This document shows positions 47,853 to 54,879 of a DNA stretch of 55,026 nucleotides, one piece after another. Positions within the stretch are counted from its first letter, which is position 1. Every line of letters starts with the position of its first letter. The DNA is from an uncultured Bacteroidota bacterium (GTDB lineage: Bacteria; Bacteroidota; Bacteroidia; Chitinophagales; Chitinophagaceae). The notes under the pieces are model-generated. The model was given only the letters and a program-made list of their open reading frames with translations, had not been told where the DNA came from and did no database searches. The stretch covers positions 1-55,026 of the forward strand of contig CAIUZK010000219.1 in the NCBI GenBank assembly GCA_903903635.1, given 5' to 3'. Both the position numbers and the translations under genes were made by a program.

Positions 47853-48289
47853 CAGCTTTTATCTTGTTTATACATTTGCAGACAATAATCTTCATTTTCA
47901 CGCATCACTTTCTGGTCTTTCTCTTTTTTGTCTTTGAATCCGCAGAGGTGGAGCACACCGTGAAAGATAACCCGGTGCAGCTCATCGGTATAAGTGGTAT
48001 GGTAGGTTTTTGCGTTTTCTCTCACCCTATCTATACTTATATAGATCTCGCCCTGAAGATCCTGCCTTGAATCTGTGAGGTCAAAGGTAATAATATCGGT
48101 AAACGTGTCGTGGTCGAGAAAGTTTTTATTCATCTCCAGCAAAAAGTCATCGGTACAAAAAACATAGGTAATATCGCAGGTTTTCACCTTGGGCATGTAT
48201 TTGCTTACAATACCATCGATAAAGGCAGATAGCCTCTTCTTGTTTTTCAGGCCAGATCTTACTTCCTGCTCATAAAAATTTGCGGGCAT
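47852..48289 (-). CDS. ybeY: rRNA maturation endoribonuclease YbeY
   Basis: YbeY is a metal-dependent RNase in 16S rRNA maturation and ribosome quality control. The 145-residue protein has the expected TDIITFDLTDSRQDLQGEIYISIDRV and the metal-binding region RVIFHGVLHLCGFKDKKEKD: the first two His of the H-x3-H-x5-H motif are present, but the position of the third His is Lys. From memory this is common in Bacteroidota YbeY. It is first in a pair with the RluA-type synthase (shared base at stop/start) and divergent from comM. Confidence 0.92.
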   Translation of the reverse strand: MPANFYEQEVRSGLKNKKRLSAFIDGIVSKYMPKVKTCDITYVFCTDDFLLEMNKNFLDHDTFTDIITFDLTDSRQDLQGEIYISIDRVRENAKTYHTTYTDELHRVIFHGVLHLCGFKDKKEKDQKVMRENEDYCLQMYKQDKS

Positions 48290-48452
48290 AGCTGAAGATT
48301 TTTGTAAAGTTCGTATTATTTGTGAAAACGAGGATTGATGAAAAAAGTAATCCTTTATAGTATTGGCGTAAAAAAGGGGTGAAATGTTGGCGGAACAACA
48401 AAATATTTTATTCAGCCATGGGTTTTAAAGCTTAACAAATTTAGCTTATGCT

Positions 48453-48460
48453 TACATTTG
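48453..48460 (+). promoter_or_regulatory. TAnnTTTG -7 box of comM
   Basis: TACATTTG lies 27 bases before the comM ATG at 48488. Confidence 0.45.
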
Positions 48461-48487
48461 TTTTATAAACAAGCAGAAGGGCAAAGT

Positions 48488-49333
48488 ATGTTGGTAAAAT
48501 TATTTGGCAGCGCGGTATATGGAGTGGATGCAATAACCATCACTATTGAGGTGGATACTCCGGGAGGTGAAGTAGGGGTATATATAGTGGGTCTGCCGGA
48601 TAATGCAGTGAAGGAAAGTAAGGACAGAGTGATCTCGGCAATATTGAACAATGATTATGAACGGCCTCGTGGGCGTATAGTGATCAATATGGCGCCGGCC
48701 GATATAAAAAAGGCCGGGGCTGCCTACGACCTGCCCATAGCCCTGGGCATACTGGCTGCCACAGGCCAGATGCCTTCAGACAAGCTTGCTGATTATGTGA
48801 TCATGGGTGAGTTGTCGCTGGATGGCTCGGTGAAGCCGATAAAAGGCGCACTGCCCATAGCCATACAATCGAGGGCAGAGAAATTTAAAGGTTTGTTTGT
48901 GCCAAAAGAAAATGCCAGAGAAGCCGCGCTGGTGAACAATCTGGATGTATATGGGGTAGAAAACATAAGTGAGGTAATTGCCTTTTTCAATGGCAGCACT
49001 GACCTGAAACCACTCAAGATAAATACGAGGGAAGAGTTTTTTGATTCGCAGAATCATTTTGAGATAGACTTTAATGATGTAAAGGGCCAGGAAAATGTGA
49101 AGCGGGCCCTGGAGATTGCGGCTGCCGGTGGGCACAATGCCATTCTTATTGGTCCGCCGGGAGCAGGAAAGACCATGCTGGCCAAGCGCCTGCCTACCAT
49201 ATTGCCGCCCCTTACACTGCACGAAGCGCTGGAGACCACCAAGATACACTCGGTGGCTGGCAAGCTGCCGGGCAATACGTCGCTGGTATCGCAGCGGCCA
49301 TTCCGGAGCCCGCACCATACGGTGAGCGAGTGA
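48488..49333 (+). pseudogene. comM: comM, broken after the HHTVS motif
   Basis: ComM is a hexameric AAA+ helicase of the Mg-chelatase-like (YifB) family that helps integrate DNA during transformation; the full length is about 510 residues. Only 281 residues are left here. The N-terminal ChlI-like domain ([20 protein letters not shown] ... [17 protein letters not shown]) and Walker A (GPPGAGKT, from residue 222) are intact. The reading frame ends [16 protein letters not shown], while the family continues HHTISD followed by the rest of the ATPase domain (Walker B and C-terminal domain). The break matches integration of a mobile element at this motif. The 3' half is not in the window. The ATG at 48488 is preferred over a TTG 30 bases upstream. 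Confidence 0.92.
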
Positions 49334-49397
49334 ATAGTGTTAAAGTGTGTAAAAGCGTATATTTGCTGCACTTTTTAATATTAAACATTCCATTTTC

Positions 49398-49571
49398 ATG
49401 TTAGCCATTTATACACGTATATCTAAAGAAGATAAAAACGATGAGGGCGTTTCATTAGACAACCAGAAAAATAGGGGTATTCAATTAGCCAAAACGCTCA
49501 ACATTAAATACAAAATTTATGAAGATGATGGCAAGTCGGGTGAGTTGCCTATTGAGAAAAGACCAAGCTTT
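49398..49571 (+). pseudogene. Truncated large serine recombinase, N-terminal remnant
   Basis: The first 58 codons read as the N-terminus of a resolvase/invertase-type large serine recombinase: MLAIYTRISKEDKNDEGVSL with the catalytic Ser of the family at position 9 (YTRISKED), then DNQKNRGIQLAKTLN and YEDDGKSGELPIEKRPSF. Homology ends at about 49571. The frame continues with unrelated residues to a stop at 49655 and overlaps a convergent 51-residue gene. It lies 64 bases after the comM break, the usual place for the integrase of an element inserted in comM. As it stands it cannot catalyse excision; a second copy may lie on the other side of the element. Confidence 0.75.
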
Positions 49572-49596
49572 CTCCAGGTAGACCGCCACCAGAATA

Positions 49597-49752
49597 CTAA
49601 TTCTGGTTTTTGTCTTTGTAGTGCGGGTCTATTTCAATTGTCTTTCCTTCCTTGATAAGCCTGTTATGAATTTGTTGTAATACATCTGCGAACTCTTGCA
49701 GAGCTTTAATTGTCTCATCAGAAAAAAGCGGTTCTTGTTCCGGTTCATTCAT
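49597..49752 (-). CDS. Small acidic protein, 51 residues
   Basis: Read on the minus strand from ATG at 49752 to TAG at 49597 this is MNEPEQEPLFSDETIKALQE... ending HYKDKNQN. It has one predicted amphipathic helix (ETIKALQEFADVLQQIHNRL) with regular hydrophobic spacing and no membrane segment. Family unknown. It looks real because codon use is coherent and it lies antiparallel to the junk end of the recombinase frame. It could be a small regulatory or mobilisation protein of the element. Confidence 0.5.
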   Translation of the reverse strand: MNEPEQEPLFSDETIKALQEFADVLQQIHNRLIKEGKTIEIDPHYKDKNQN

Positions 49753-49871
49753 TATTTATTACTTAGAAATGATAAAGACGGGAGTACTGCTGGGGCGGTA
49801 CAGAACTTTACTATAAATGGTAAGTCTATCCTCCTTACAGATACCTACTCACTTCTTTATCCTTAAACTAT

Positions 49872-50090
49872 ATGGAAACAATACAAAACAACATTCGGCA
49901 GTATCGAAAATTAAAAGGGTTGACGCAATGGGATGTTGCGAGACATCTTGGGTTTAATAGCATTGATCGGATTTCAAAATGGGAACATGGGAAACAATAT
50001 CCGCATGTTACAAATTTGATTCTGATGGCTGAACTATTTAGCGTACATGCGGAGGAATTATATTCAGAAATAAAAACTAATCAGGAATAA
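49872..50090 (+). CDS. XRE-family helix-turn-helix regulator
   Basis: This 72-residue protein is a single HTH_3 domain: NNIRQYRKLKGLTQWDVARHLGFNSIDRISKWEHGKQYPHVTN, with the recognition helix around SIDRISKWE, and an end (LILMAELFSVHAEELYSE) typical of the family. It is a predicted DNA-binding repressor of the mobile element, in the class that controls excision or transfer genes. It is 15 bases before the DUF2726 gene in the same direction. Confidence 0.9.
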   Translation: METIQNNIRQYRKLKGLTQWDVARHLGFNSIDRISKWEHGKQYPHVTNLILMAELFSVHAEELYSEIKTNQE

Positions 50091-50105
50091 TGATATAATT
50101 CCGGC

Positions 50106-50609
50106 ATGATTAAATCATCAATTATTTTTATTATTTTTGTTGGTATTGCTTTATTAATTGTTGAACTGATAAAAAGGAACAATCAAGAAGAAAATAAGCC
50201 TGACTTATCTGTTTATGAAAAGAAGCCATACCTATTTGATACCAGTTCAGAATTTAACCTCTACAAAGTTTTGCTTGAATTGTTTGGGGATAAATACTTC
50301 ATTTTTCCTCAAATAAATTATAGTCATTTAATTCAACCTAAAAAAACTACATGGGAAAAAGAAAGAAAGTACCGAAGTCGGATTGATAGAAAATCTGCTG
50401 ATTTTGTTATGTGCGACAAGGAAAGAATAGTTCCTCAACTTATTATTGAGTTAGACGGAAGTGTTCATAATTTTAAAACTAAACAGGCTCGGGACGAGTT
50501 TATAAACGAGATTACTAAAGTTACTGGTTTACCAATATTACACTTGAAAAATAGCGATCTTGATAAGGAATATATTAAGAAAGAAATAGCTCAAAAATTG
50601 AATCCTTAA
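50106..50609 (+). CDS. DUF2726 (PD-(D/E)XK-like) protein with N-terminal membrane anchor
   Basis: The 167-residue protein has one N-terminal membrane segment (SSIIFIIFVGIALLIVELI, residues ~3-21), then a DUF2726 domain from ~60: RKSADFVMCDKERIVPQLIIELDGSVHN with the D-x(n)-E-x-D pattern of PD-(D/E)XK nucleases and QARDEFINEITKVTGLPILHLK. A membrane-tethered nuclease-like protein in a mobile element could act in DNA processing or defence (inference). The C-terminus overlaps the convergent gene by four bases. Confidence 0.8.
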   Translation: MIKSSIIFIIFVGIALLIVELIKRNNQEENKPDLSVYEKKPYLFDTSSEFNLYKVLLELFGDKYFIFPQINYSHLIQPKKTTWEKERKYRSRIDRKSADFVMCDKERIVPQLIIELDGSVHNFKTKQARDEFINEITKVTGLPILHLKNSDLDKEYIKKEIAQKLNP

Positions 50610-51660
50610 CCAATGACCGGAACAAATGGTGTTAGTGCTGCTACAATTTCCGCCTTACGGTCAGTTTTTAATAACCTCAAAATTAGAGAGGTGTATTCGT
50701 CATTTCTCAGATTAAAAACCTGTGAAATCCGGTTTGCTAAACTCTTTCTATTGTAATATCTGAGTGCTTTATTATAGTCATTATTATCAAGAATCTCTTG
50801 ATACAAAGCTGTAGCTTCAGCATATAAAGCAGGGACATCTATACCGCCTACCGTAGCAGTCAAACCATCAGTAATTCCTTGTTGGGAATTAGCGATTTTT
50901 ACATACCTGTTTAATTTAAAAACCACTTCTTTCTCTACACGAGCCGCTATTTGAGTTTGTAATTCACCTCGCAAGCCTTCTAAAACAAGTGTGTGAACCT
51001 GAGGAATTATTACTGCTGGGTCAAGTGCTTGATTTACTGCAACAATTTCAAGTAAAGGATCAACACAAAATAAATTTTCTATTTCAGCTACGCGAATCGT
51101 AAATACTCTACTTGCTTCTAATGCTGTAATTTCTTGTTGAGTTCGGTAATCGTTATCAATTATTCCGCTCGCAGTAATATGATGTATTGCGGGAACTCCT
51201 TGAAGCGCTTTCGTGGCTTCGATGACTTTTTCACAACCTCCCCGTGGAATAATATGAAAGGTTGGGTAAATTGCCTGATACAAAATTGTATCATAACTAT
51301 TTTTATCGCCCTCAGTAAAAATTACATTTTTGCGACTACCAATAACTTCAACCGTAAGACTTTCAGGTAATCCTTCTACTTCTGGCACTTCCTGCCATAT
51401 CCAGTCACTATTACCTCCATATTCTTTTATCCAAATTTTCTTTGCTCCGATTCTTGATGTAGCAAAATCCAAATCATGTGTTATGTAAACAATTAGCTTA
51501 TTGGGGCAAAGTTCTTCGACTTTATTCCAAAGACGAACCATTATAGATTTATGTAAATGAAGTTCTGGCTCGTCAACAACAATTATTGAATTTTCAGGAG
51601 CACAGAGACACTCCCCAAGAAGATACAGAGTAACCCTCTCGCCATCACTCATATTTTTTC
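50606..51660 (-). pseudogene. AAA ATPase-DUF4435 (OLD-like), missing its N-terminal half
   Basis: The frame starts inside an ATPase: GKNMSDGERVTLYLLGEC has the ABC-type signature, ENSIIVVDEPELHLHKS is Walker B, and YITHDLDFATS the H-loop. The Walker A part that should precede it is absent. The rest is a DUF4435-like region (NVIFTEGDKNSYDTILYQA, GIIDNDYRTQQE, AEIENLFCVDP) with TOPRIM-like acidic motifs, as in OLD-type defence nucleases. A GTP/ATP-binding head is needed for activity, so this is a remnant. At 51660 it runs into the end of a different gene head (51649-51792), a chimeric junction. The ATG at 51652 could still start a 348-residue product. Confidence 0.8.
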
Positions 51661-51792
51661 CATGTAATGCCCGAAAAACGGGTAAAATTCCGGTTCAAGT
51701 TCAGCCGGAAAATCACAGACATGCCAGCCGCGGCCTCGCTGCTCCCATTCGTAGAAACGGGTCGTAAGCTGTTCTGACAGTGATACACTCAT
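51649..51792 (-). pseudogene. Head of a mobile-element gene, cut after 47 codons
   Basis: From the ATG at 51792 the sequence reads MSVSLSEQLTTRFYEWEQRG, then RGWHVCDFPAELEPEFYPFF and GHYMEKI before a stop formed at the junction. The start overlaps the stop of the 180-residue gene by four bases (ATGA), so it was translated downstream of it. From memory, the opening SLSEQ..F..WE.RGRGW...D.P..LEP.F.PF resembles the N-terminus of a large conjugation-type ATPase found on Bacteroidota elements; this assignment is weak. The body of the gene is missing and OLD-like sequence begins instead. Confidence 0.5.
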
Positions 51793-52331
51793 TTCTTAGG
51801 CTCTGTTAACTGCCGTTCAAAATCGGTTAAACCTCTTACGCCTGATGCGTTGGTGTAGCTGTCCACTACTTCCAAAACTGCCGTATGGACTGCGGAGCGG
51901 TACATATAATCAACGTCCTCTTGATAGAAACTTTTATTATCCCGTTCCTTGCCCATTAGCTTGTTAAGAAACGGGGTGTTTTCAAGGCTATGTTTCTTGA
52001 CCGCTTTCTGGCACATCCATGACGAAACAAACATGCCCGTGCCTAAAGGGACAGCACCAATGAAATACACGAATTCATTCCGTGTTATTCGCAAGTATTC
52101 TCGCTTAGCTGAAAATAAGTGCGATTCAAGAAATGATTCGCGGTCAATGGTAATGCCAGTAAGTTTCCAATCCTGTACGGTCTGCTCAACCTTTTTGTAA
52201 AATTCTTCTGCTGAGAATGTCATGCCGTGAAAGAAATGTTGCCACGGGGTTTTTGTAATAAAACGATTTTTCGCTCTCATGTACATAACAAACATGACGA
52301 GACCGACTAAGAGAAGGAGTACAATAATCAT
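51789..52331 (-). CDS. Membrane-anchored protein of the mobile element, 180 residues
   Basis: The family is not recognised. The ATG at 52331 is chosen because it gives an N-terminal membrane anchor (MIIVLLLLVGLVMFVMYM). The rest is a basic, soluble helical region (KNRFITKTPWQHFFHGMTFSAEEFYKKVEQTVQDW) followed by a hydrophobic segment with GAVPLGTGMFVSSWMCQ (residues ~100-116). It is four bases overlapped by the next, truncated gene, so both formed one operon. Upstream, the minus strand has TTG-N20-TACATTTC, close to the TTG/TAnnTTTG promoter. Confidence 0.6.
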   Translation of the reverse strand: MIIVLLLLVGLVMFVMYMRAKNRFITKTPWQHFFHGMTFSAEEFYKKVEQTVQDWKLTGITIDRESFLESHLFSAKREYLRITRNEFVYFIGAVPLGTGMFVSSWMCQKAVKKHSLENTPFLNKLMGKERDNKSFYQEDVDYMYRSAVHTAVLEVVDSYTNASGVRGLTDFERQLTEPKK

Positions 52332-52645
52332 TGCTGTGTGTTTTATTGTGAAAAATGTGCATATCAGGCGAAATGTACAAAATTTTATTTCTTTCGACAA
52401 AATGATGTTGGTCAGGGTATCGGATTTGGAATTGATAAGCAGCCATTAATTACTCACGGGAATGACTGCAAGGTTTTACTAAAAAGAATACGAGCGCAAT
52501 AGCCACCCGAAGGACAAAAATGTAGCGTCTGGAGATTGTTTTTTGTAAACCTGCAAGCGCAGTGTTTACGAAGCGCAGACCTTGCAGGCATTACCGTGAG
52601 TTAGTACCTTCGCTGTGGCAAGACCAAACTAAGCTATTCAAACCA
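52332..52645. other. Intergenic region with large stem structure
   Basis: It contains a minus-strand promoter-like pair (TTG at 52400-52398, TACATTTC about 20 bases on) and a large plus-strand stem at 52455-52598. No gene is recognised. Confidence 0.5.
52455..52598. ncRNA. Candidate structured RNA or DNA element upstream of ardC
   Basis: The long stem CACGG G AATG A CTGCAAGGT (52455-52474) pairs with ACCTTGCAG G CATT A CCGTG (52579-52598) at all but two of 20 positions. Inside it, GTAAAC-CTGC-AAGC-GCAG-T-GTTTAC (52545-52569) forms a second hairpin with one bulge. It lies upstream of the 59-residue gene and ardC. It may be an untranslated leader, an oriT-type site or an independent RNA. Confidence 0.45.
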
Positions 52646-52825
52646 ATGACTGAAAAAGAAATTATACAAATAGAGAATGAGATTTTTACAAAGTTAGTTA
52701 TTGATACATTGAAACAGCAACGCACTGATGGCGTTGCTATAAAAGATTACCTGCTTGATAAGTATGAGATTGACCGGATTACAAAAGAACGGTTAAAAAA
52801 AATTCTGTCTGAGGAAAAAAAGTAG
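52646..52825 (+). CDS. Small acidic protein, 59 residues
   Basis: From the ATG at 52646 (MTEKEIIQIENEIFTKLVID) it is a Lys/Glu-rich helical protein ending KILSEEKK. No family is recognised. A longer frame starting at 52562 would run through the structured region and is not believed. It is 99 bases before ardC in the same direction. Confidence 0.5.
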   Translation: MTEKEIIQIENEIFTKLVIDTLKQQRTDGVAIKDYLLDKYEIDRITKERLKKILSEEKK

Positions 52826-52887
52826 CCAATCACAAAACTGGTATATCTGACCCCCTTATTTCAAAATGTCCTCTTCTGTATGCTTAA

Positions 52888-52909
52888 TGTGAAATAAAAT
52901 TCTTTCACA
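52888..52909. promoter_or_regulatory. Inverted repeat (operator-like) before ardC
   Basis: TGTGAAA (52888-52894) and TTTCACA (52903-52909) form a perfect 7-bp inverted repeat separated by 8 bases, 16 bases before the ardC ATG. A seven-A run follows. Confidence 0.4.
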
Positions 52910-52924
52910 AAAAAATATACAGTT

Positions 52925-53833
52925 ATGGAAGCACAAACAACAACACCTCCGAAAAATGCAGTACAAAAGGATGTGTACGCAATCATCAATGAAAAGATCA
53001 TTGAACAATTAAACAAAGGAACTATACCGTGGCGTAAGCCGTGGAATGATGGCGGGTTACCGCAAAATTTAATCACAAAAAATTATTATCATGGTATCAA
53101 TTTGATACTGCTGTTGATGGAAGGTTTTGAGCATAACCAGTTTATCAGTTTCAACCAACTGCACACCATTGGCGGGAAAGTAAAAAAGGGTGAGAAGGGA
53201 CATTTAGTTGTGTACTGGAATATGGTTGATAAGCGCAAAGATGAAGCCAAACAAACGGTTGAAAATACCGAAGAAAAAAAGAAATCAGTGTTGCGCTACT
53301 ACTATGTTTTCAATATCGCTCAATGCGAAAACATTCCCGACAAGTACCTGCCTCCGGTACGCGAAGCAAAGGAATTACCGTCCTGTGAAGAAATTGTAAA
53401 TACAATGCCGAAATGTCCTCCGATTAAGCACAAAGAACAAAGTGCTTACTACAATCCCAAAGATGACTTCGTGAATATGCCGAAAAAAAGAAGCTTTAAA
53501 ACTGATGCAAGTTATTACTCAACGCTCTTTCATGAACTGGTACATAGTACCGGACATGAAAGCAGATTAAACAGAAAAACACTCGCACAGATGGCGGAAT
53601 TTGGCAGCGAAATTTATTCACAGGAAGAATTGGTTGCTGAAATGGGTACTTGTTATTTGCAGTCCTTTGCCGGAATTACAAGCGAATTTCAGCACAGTGC
53701 AGCATATATACATGGATGGTTAAGCAAGCTGAAAAATGACAAGTTGTTTATTTTTCAAGCGGCCTCGGCAGCACAAAAGGCGGTTAATTTTATTCTCAAT
53801 CTGCGGGATGCTGAACAACAAGAGGAAAGATAG
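52925..53833 (+). CDS. ardC: ArdC-like antirestriction protein
   Basis: ArdC proteins of conjugative elements protect incoming single-stranded DNA from restriction. The 302-residue protein has the N-terminal ssDNA-binding ArdC_N domain (DVYAIINEKIIEQLNKGTIPWRKPW, residues ~18-42; FISFNQLHTIGGKVKKGEKG) and a C-terminal zincin-like metallopeptidase domain: HELVH motif at His203-Glu204-His207 in FHELVHSTGHESRLNR, with the third ligand region EELVAEMGTCYLQ. It has no membrane segment. It is flanked by an operator-like inverted repeat upstream and a terminator (53861-53888) downstream. Its presence strongly supports a transferable element. Confidence 0.93.
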   Translation: MEAQTTTPPKNAVQKDVYAIINEKIIEQLNKGTIPWRKPWNDGGLPQNLITKNYYHGINLILLLMEGFEHNQFISFNQLHTIGGKVKKGEKGHLVVYWNMVDKRKDEAKQTVENTEEKKKSVLRYYYVFNIAQCENIPDKYLPPVREAKELPSCEEIVNTMPKCPPIKHKEQSAYYNPKDDFVNMPKKRSFKTDASYYSTLFHELVHSTGHESRLNRKTLAQMAEFGSEIYSQEELVAEMGTCYLQSFAGITSEFQHSAAYIHGWLSKLKNDKLFIFQAASAAQKAVNFILNLRDAEQQEER

Positions 53834-53860
53834 TAGTTGTTTGTAGTTGCCAATTAGTCT

Positions 53861-53888
53861 AAAGGCTCAATTAATTTTGAGCCTTTTT
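53861..53888 (+). terminator. ardC terminator
   Basis: The perfect 10-bp stem AAAGGCTCAA (53861-53870) / TTGAGCCTTT (53877-53886) with loop TTAATT is followed by further T. Confidence 0.85.
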
Positions 53889-53934
53889 ATTTAGCATAAA
53901 AGGTAAAAGCGCCTGCGGCTGTGGGTTGGCTAAA

Positions 53935-54534
53935 AGTGATTGCAATATTTCATTGCGATCACTGTGGCGGCTCGCCTAAAAAGCGAATAAGCGAGGTGTC
54001 GAGCGATTTCGCTGCGAGTGCCACCGGATGGGGCGGCTTGTAAAGCATGAGGTACGAATGCACAAGCCGCACAGTGCAGGATTTTTGCGTGGCATGGCAA
54101 TTAGCCAGGGCGTGTGCCAGCAAAAATCCGAAACGCAGCCGGTGGTTTCGCGGGCGAGCACATACAAGGGCTGCGGATGGACTTTAGGTTCTGTGAGCGA
54201 ATGCAAACGCTGCGATAGCTGTGTTTGTAATGAGCGAACAGTAAAGCCTAAAGGACATAGTAGCAGCCATGAGACTTTTTTGTGAGAAGCAAAGAATGTG
54301 ATCCTGCCGTTCCTGTCGGTGTTGATTCCAAGCGACAAGGGAGCATGGTATCAATGCCAAACAGGAAAAACGACCTCTTGCTTTGCTTCCATTGAAAATG
54401 ACATCAAAGCAAGTGGTTGTTTTAGGCATGGCGCATTATTTGCCGAATAAAAACAGTCGAATTCCTATTTACCTGCGGGTGGGCTGCATCAGAGTAGAGC
54501 GGAGTATGCAGTCATTAGACTACTGCAAAAGCAG
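53935..54534 (+). ncRNA. Candidate large structured RNA (about 600 bases)
   Basis: A series of hairpins covers most of the segment: AGTGATTGCAAT/ATTGCGATCACT (53935-53963), CTCGC and GTGGC arms enclosing AGCGAA/TTCGCT (53964-54024), GCGGCTTGT/ACAAGCCGC (54033-54070), GGATTTTTGC/GCAAAAATCC with nested TGGCA/TGCCA and TGGC/GCCA (54079-54129), CGCAGCC/GGCTGCG (54134-54175), CTTTAGG/CCTAAAG (54182-54253), TCCTGT/ACAGGA outside GGTGTTGAT/ATCAATGCC (54311-54366), AAAACGACC+CTTGCTTTG/CAAAGCAAG+GGTTGTTTT (54367-54423), GCTGCAT/ATGCAGT (54483-54512) and CTGC-AAAA-GCAG (54523-54534). Wobble pairs are G-U if read on the plus strand. No group II intron signature or reverse transcriptase is seen. The class is unknown. 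Confidence 0.5.
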
Positions 54535-54619
54535 ACAAATAGTGTAACCTCCTTTTTTAAGTATAAACATTAGTGAATGGCAGGTTAATTTGCTAAGAAT
54601 GGATTGTTTATAAAATATT

Positions 54620-54653
54620 TGTGCCATTTTGTCTGATTTTTCATATTGGCACA
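54620..54653. promoter_or_regulatory. Operator-like inverted repeat before the DUF1737-like gene
   Basis: TGTGCCA (54620-54626) and TGGCACA (54647-54653) form a perfect 7-bp inverted repeat separated by 20 bases, ending five bases before the ATG at 54658. Confidence 0.4.
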
Positions 54654-54657
54654 TTAG

Positions 54658-54879
54658 ATGATGCGGTTATATAAAACACATACTATGGCAATGCCTAACG
54701 ATTATTTTGTGGTTGACGCAACCGATCTATCAGATTTAGCGACAAAAGTTGTGGAGCATCTCAATAAAGGTTCCGAGTTGGTTGGGGGTGTATCTGCATA
54801 TTACCATCCGGACTATAACGCTAAAGGCGGTAAGACTGTTTACTTACAGGCTATGATTGATAAATCCAAAAACCAGTAA
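54658..54879 (+). CDS. DUF1737-like small protein
   Basis: This product of 73 codons carries a DUF1737-like core: PNDYFVVDATDLSDLATKVVEHLNKG followed by SELVGGVSAYYHPDYNAKGG and a final YLQAMIDKSK. The conserved WEL(V/P)GG-like position is SELVGG here. Function unknown; such proteins are common on mobile elements and near phage genes. The start at 54658 or an ATG at 54685/54691 is possible; the homology begins near residue 12. It has an inverted repeat upstream (54620-54653). Confidence 0.7.
   Translation: MMRLYKTHTMAMPNDYFVVDATDLSDLATKVVEHLNKGSELVGGVSAYYHPDYNAKGGKTVYLQAMIDKSKNQ

Larger units (their letters stand above)
53834..54657. other. Gene-free stretch with ardC terminator and candidate RNA
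   Basis: It contains the ardC terminator (53861-53888), the hairpin-dense region at 53935-54534, a T-run at 54553-54558 and an operator-like inverted repeat at 54620-54653. Reading frames across it on both strands (for example 54028-54285 and 53976-54338) run through the hairpin arms and are not believed. Confidence 0.5.

Noticed and set aside
54193-54200. GTGAGCGA word identical to the comM junction (49322-49329), possible right attachment site
   Set aside because: It is followed by hairpin sequence, not by the rest of comM, and an 8-base match is expected by chance.
53976-54338. Frames of 85-120 codons on both strands in the hairpin-rich region
   Set aside because: They read through paired arms, have no family resemblance and are explained by the structured region.
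53935-54534. Group II intron ribozyme
   Set aside because: I find no reverse transcriptase gene, no GTGYG-type 5' end and no clear domain V.
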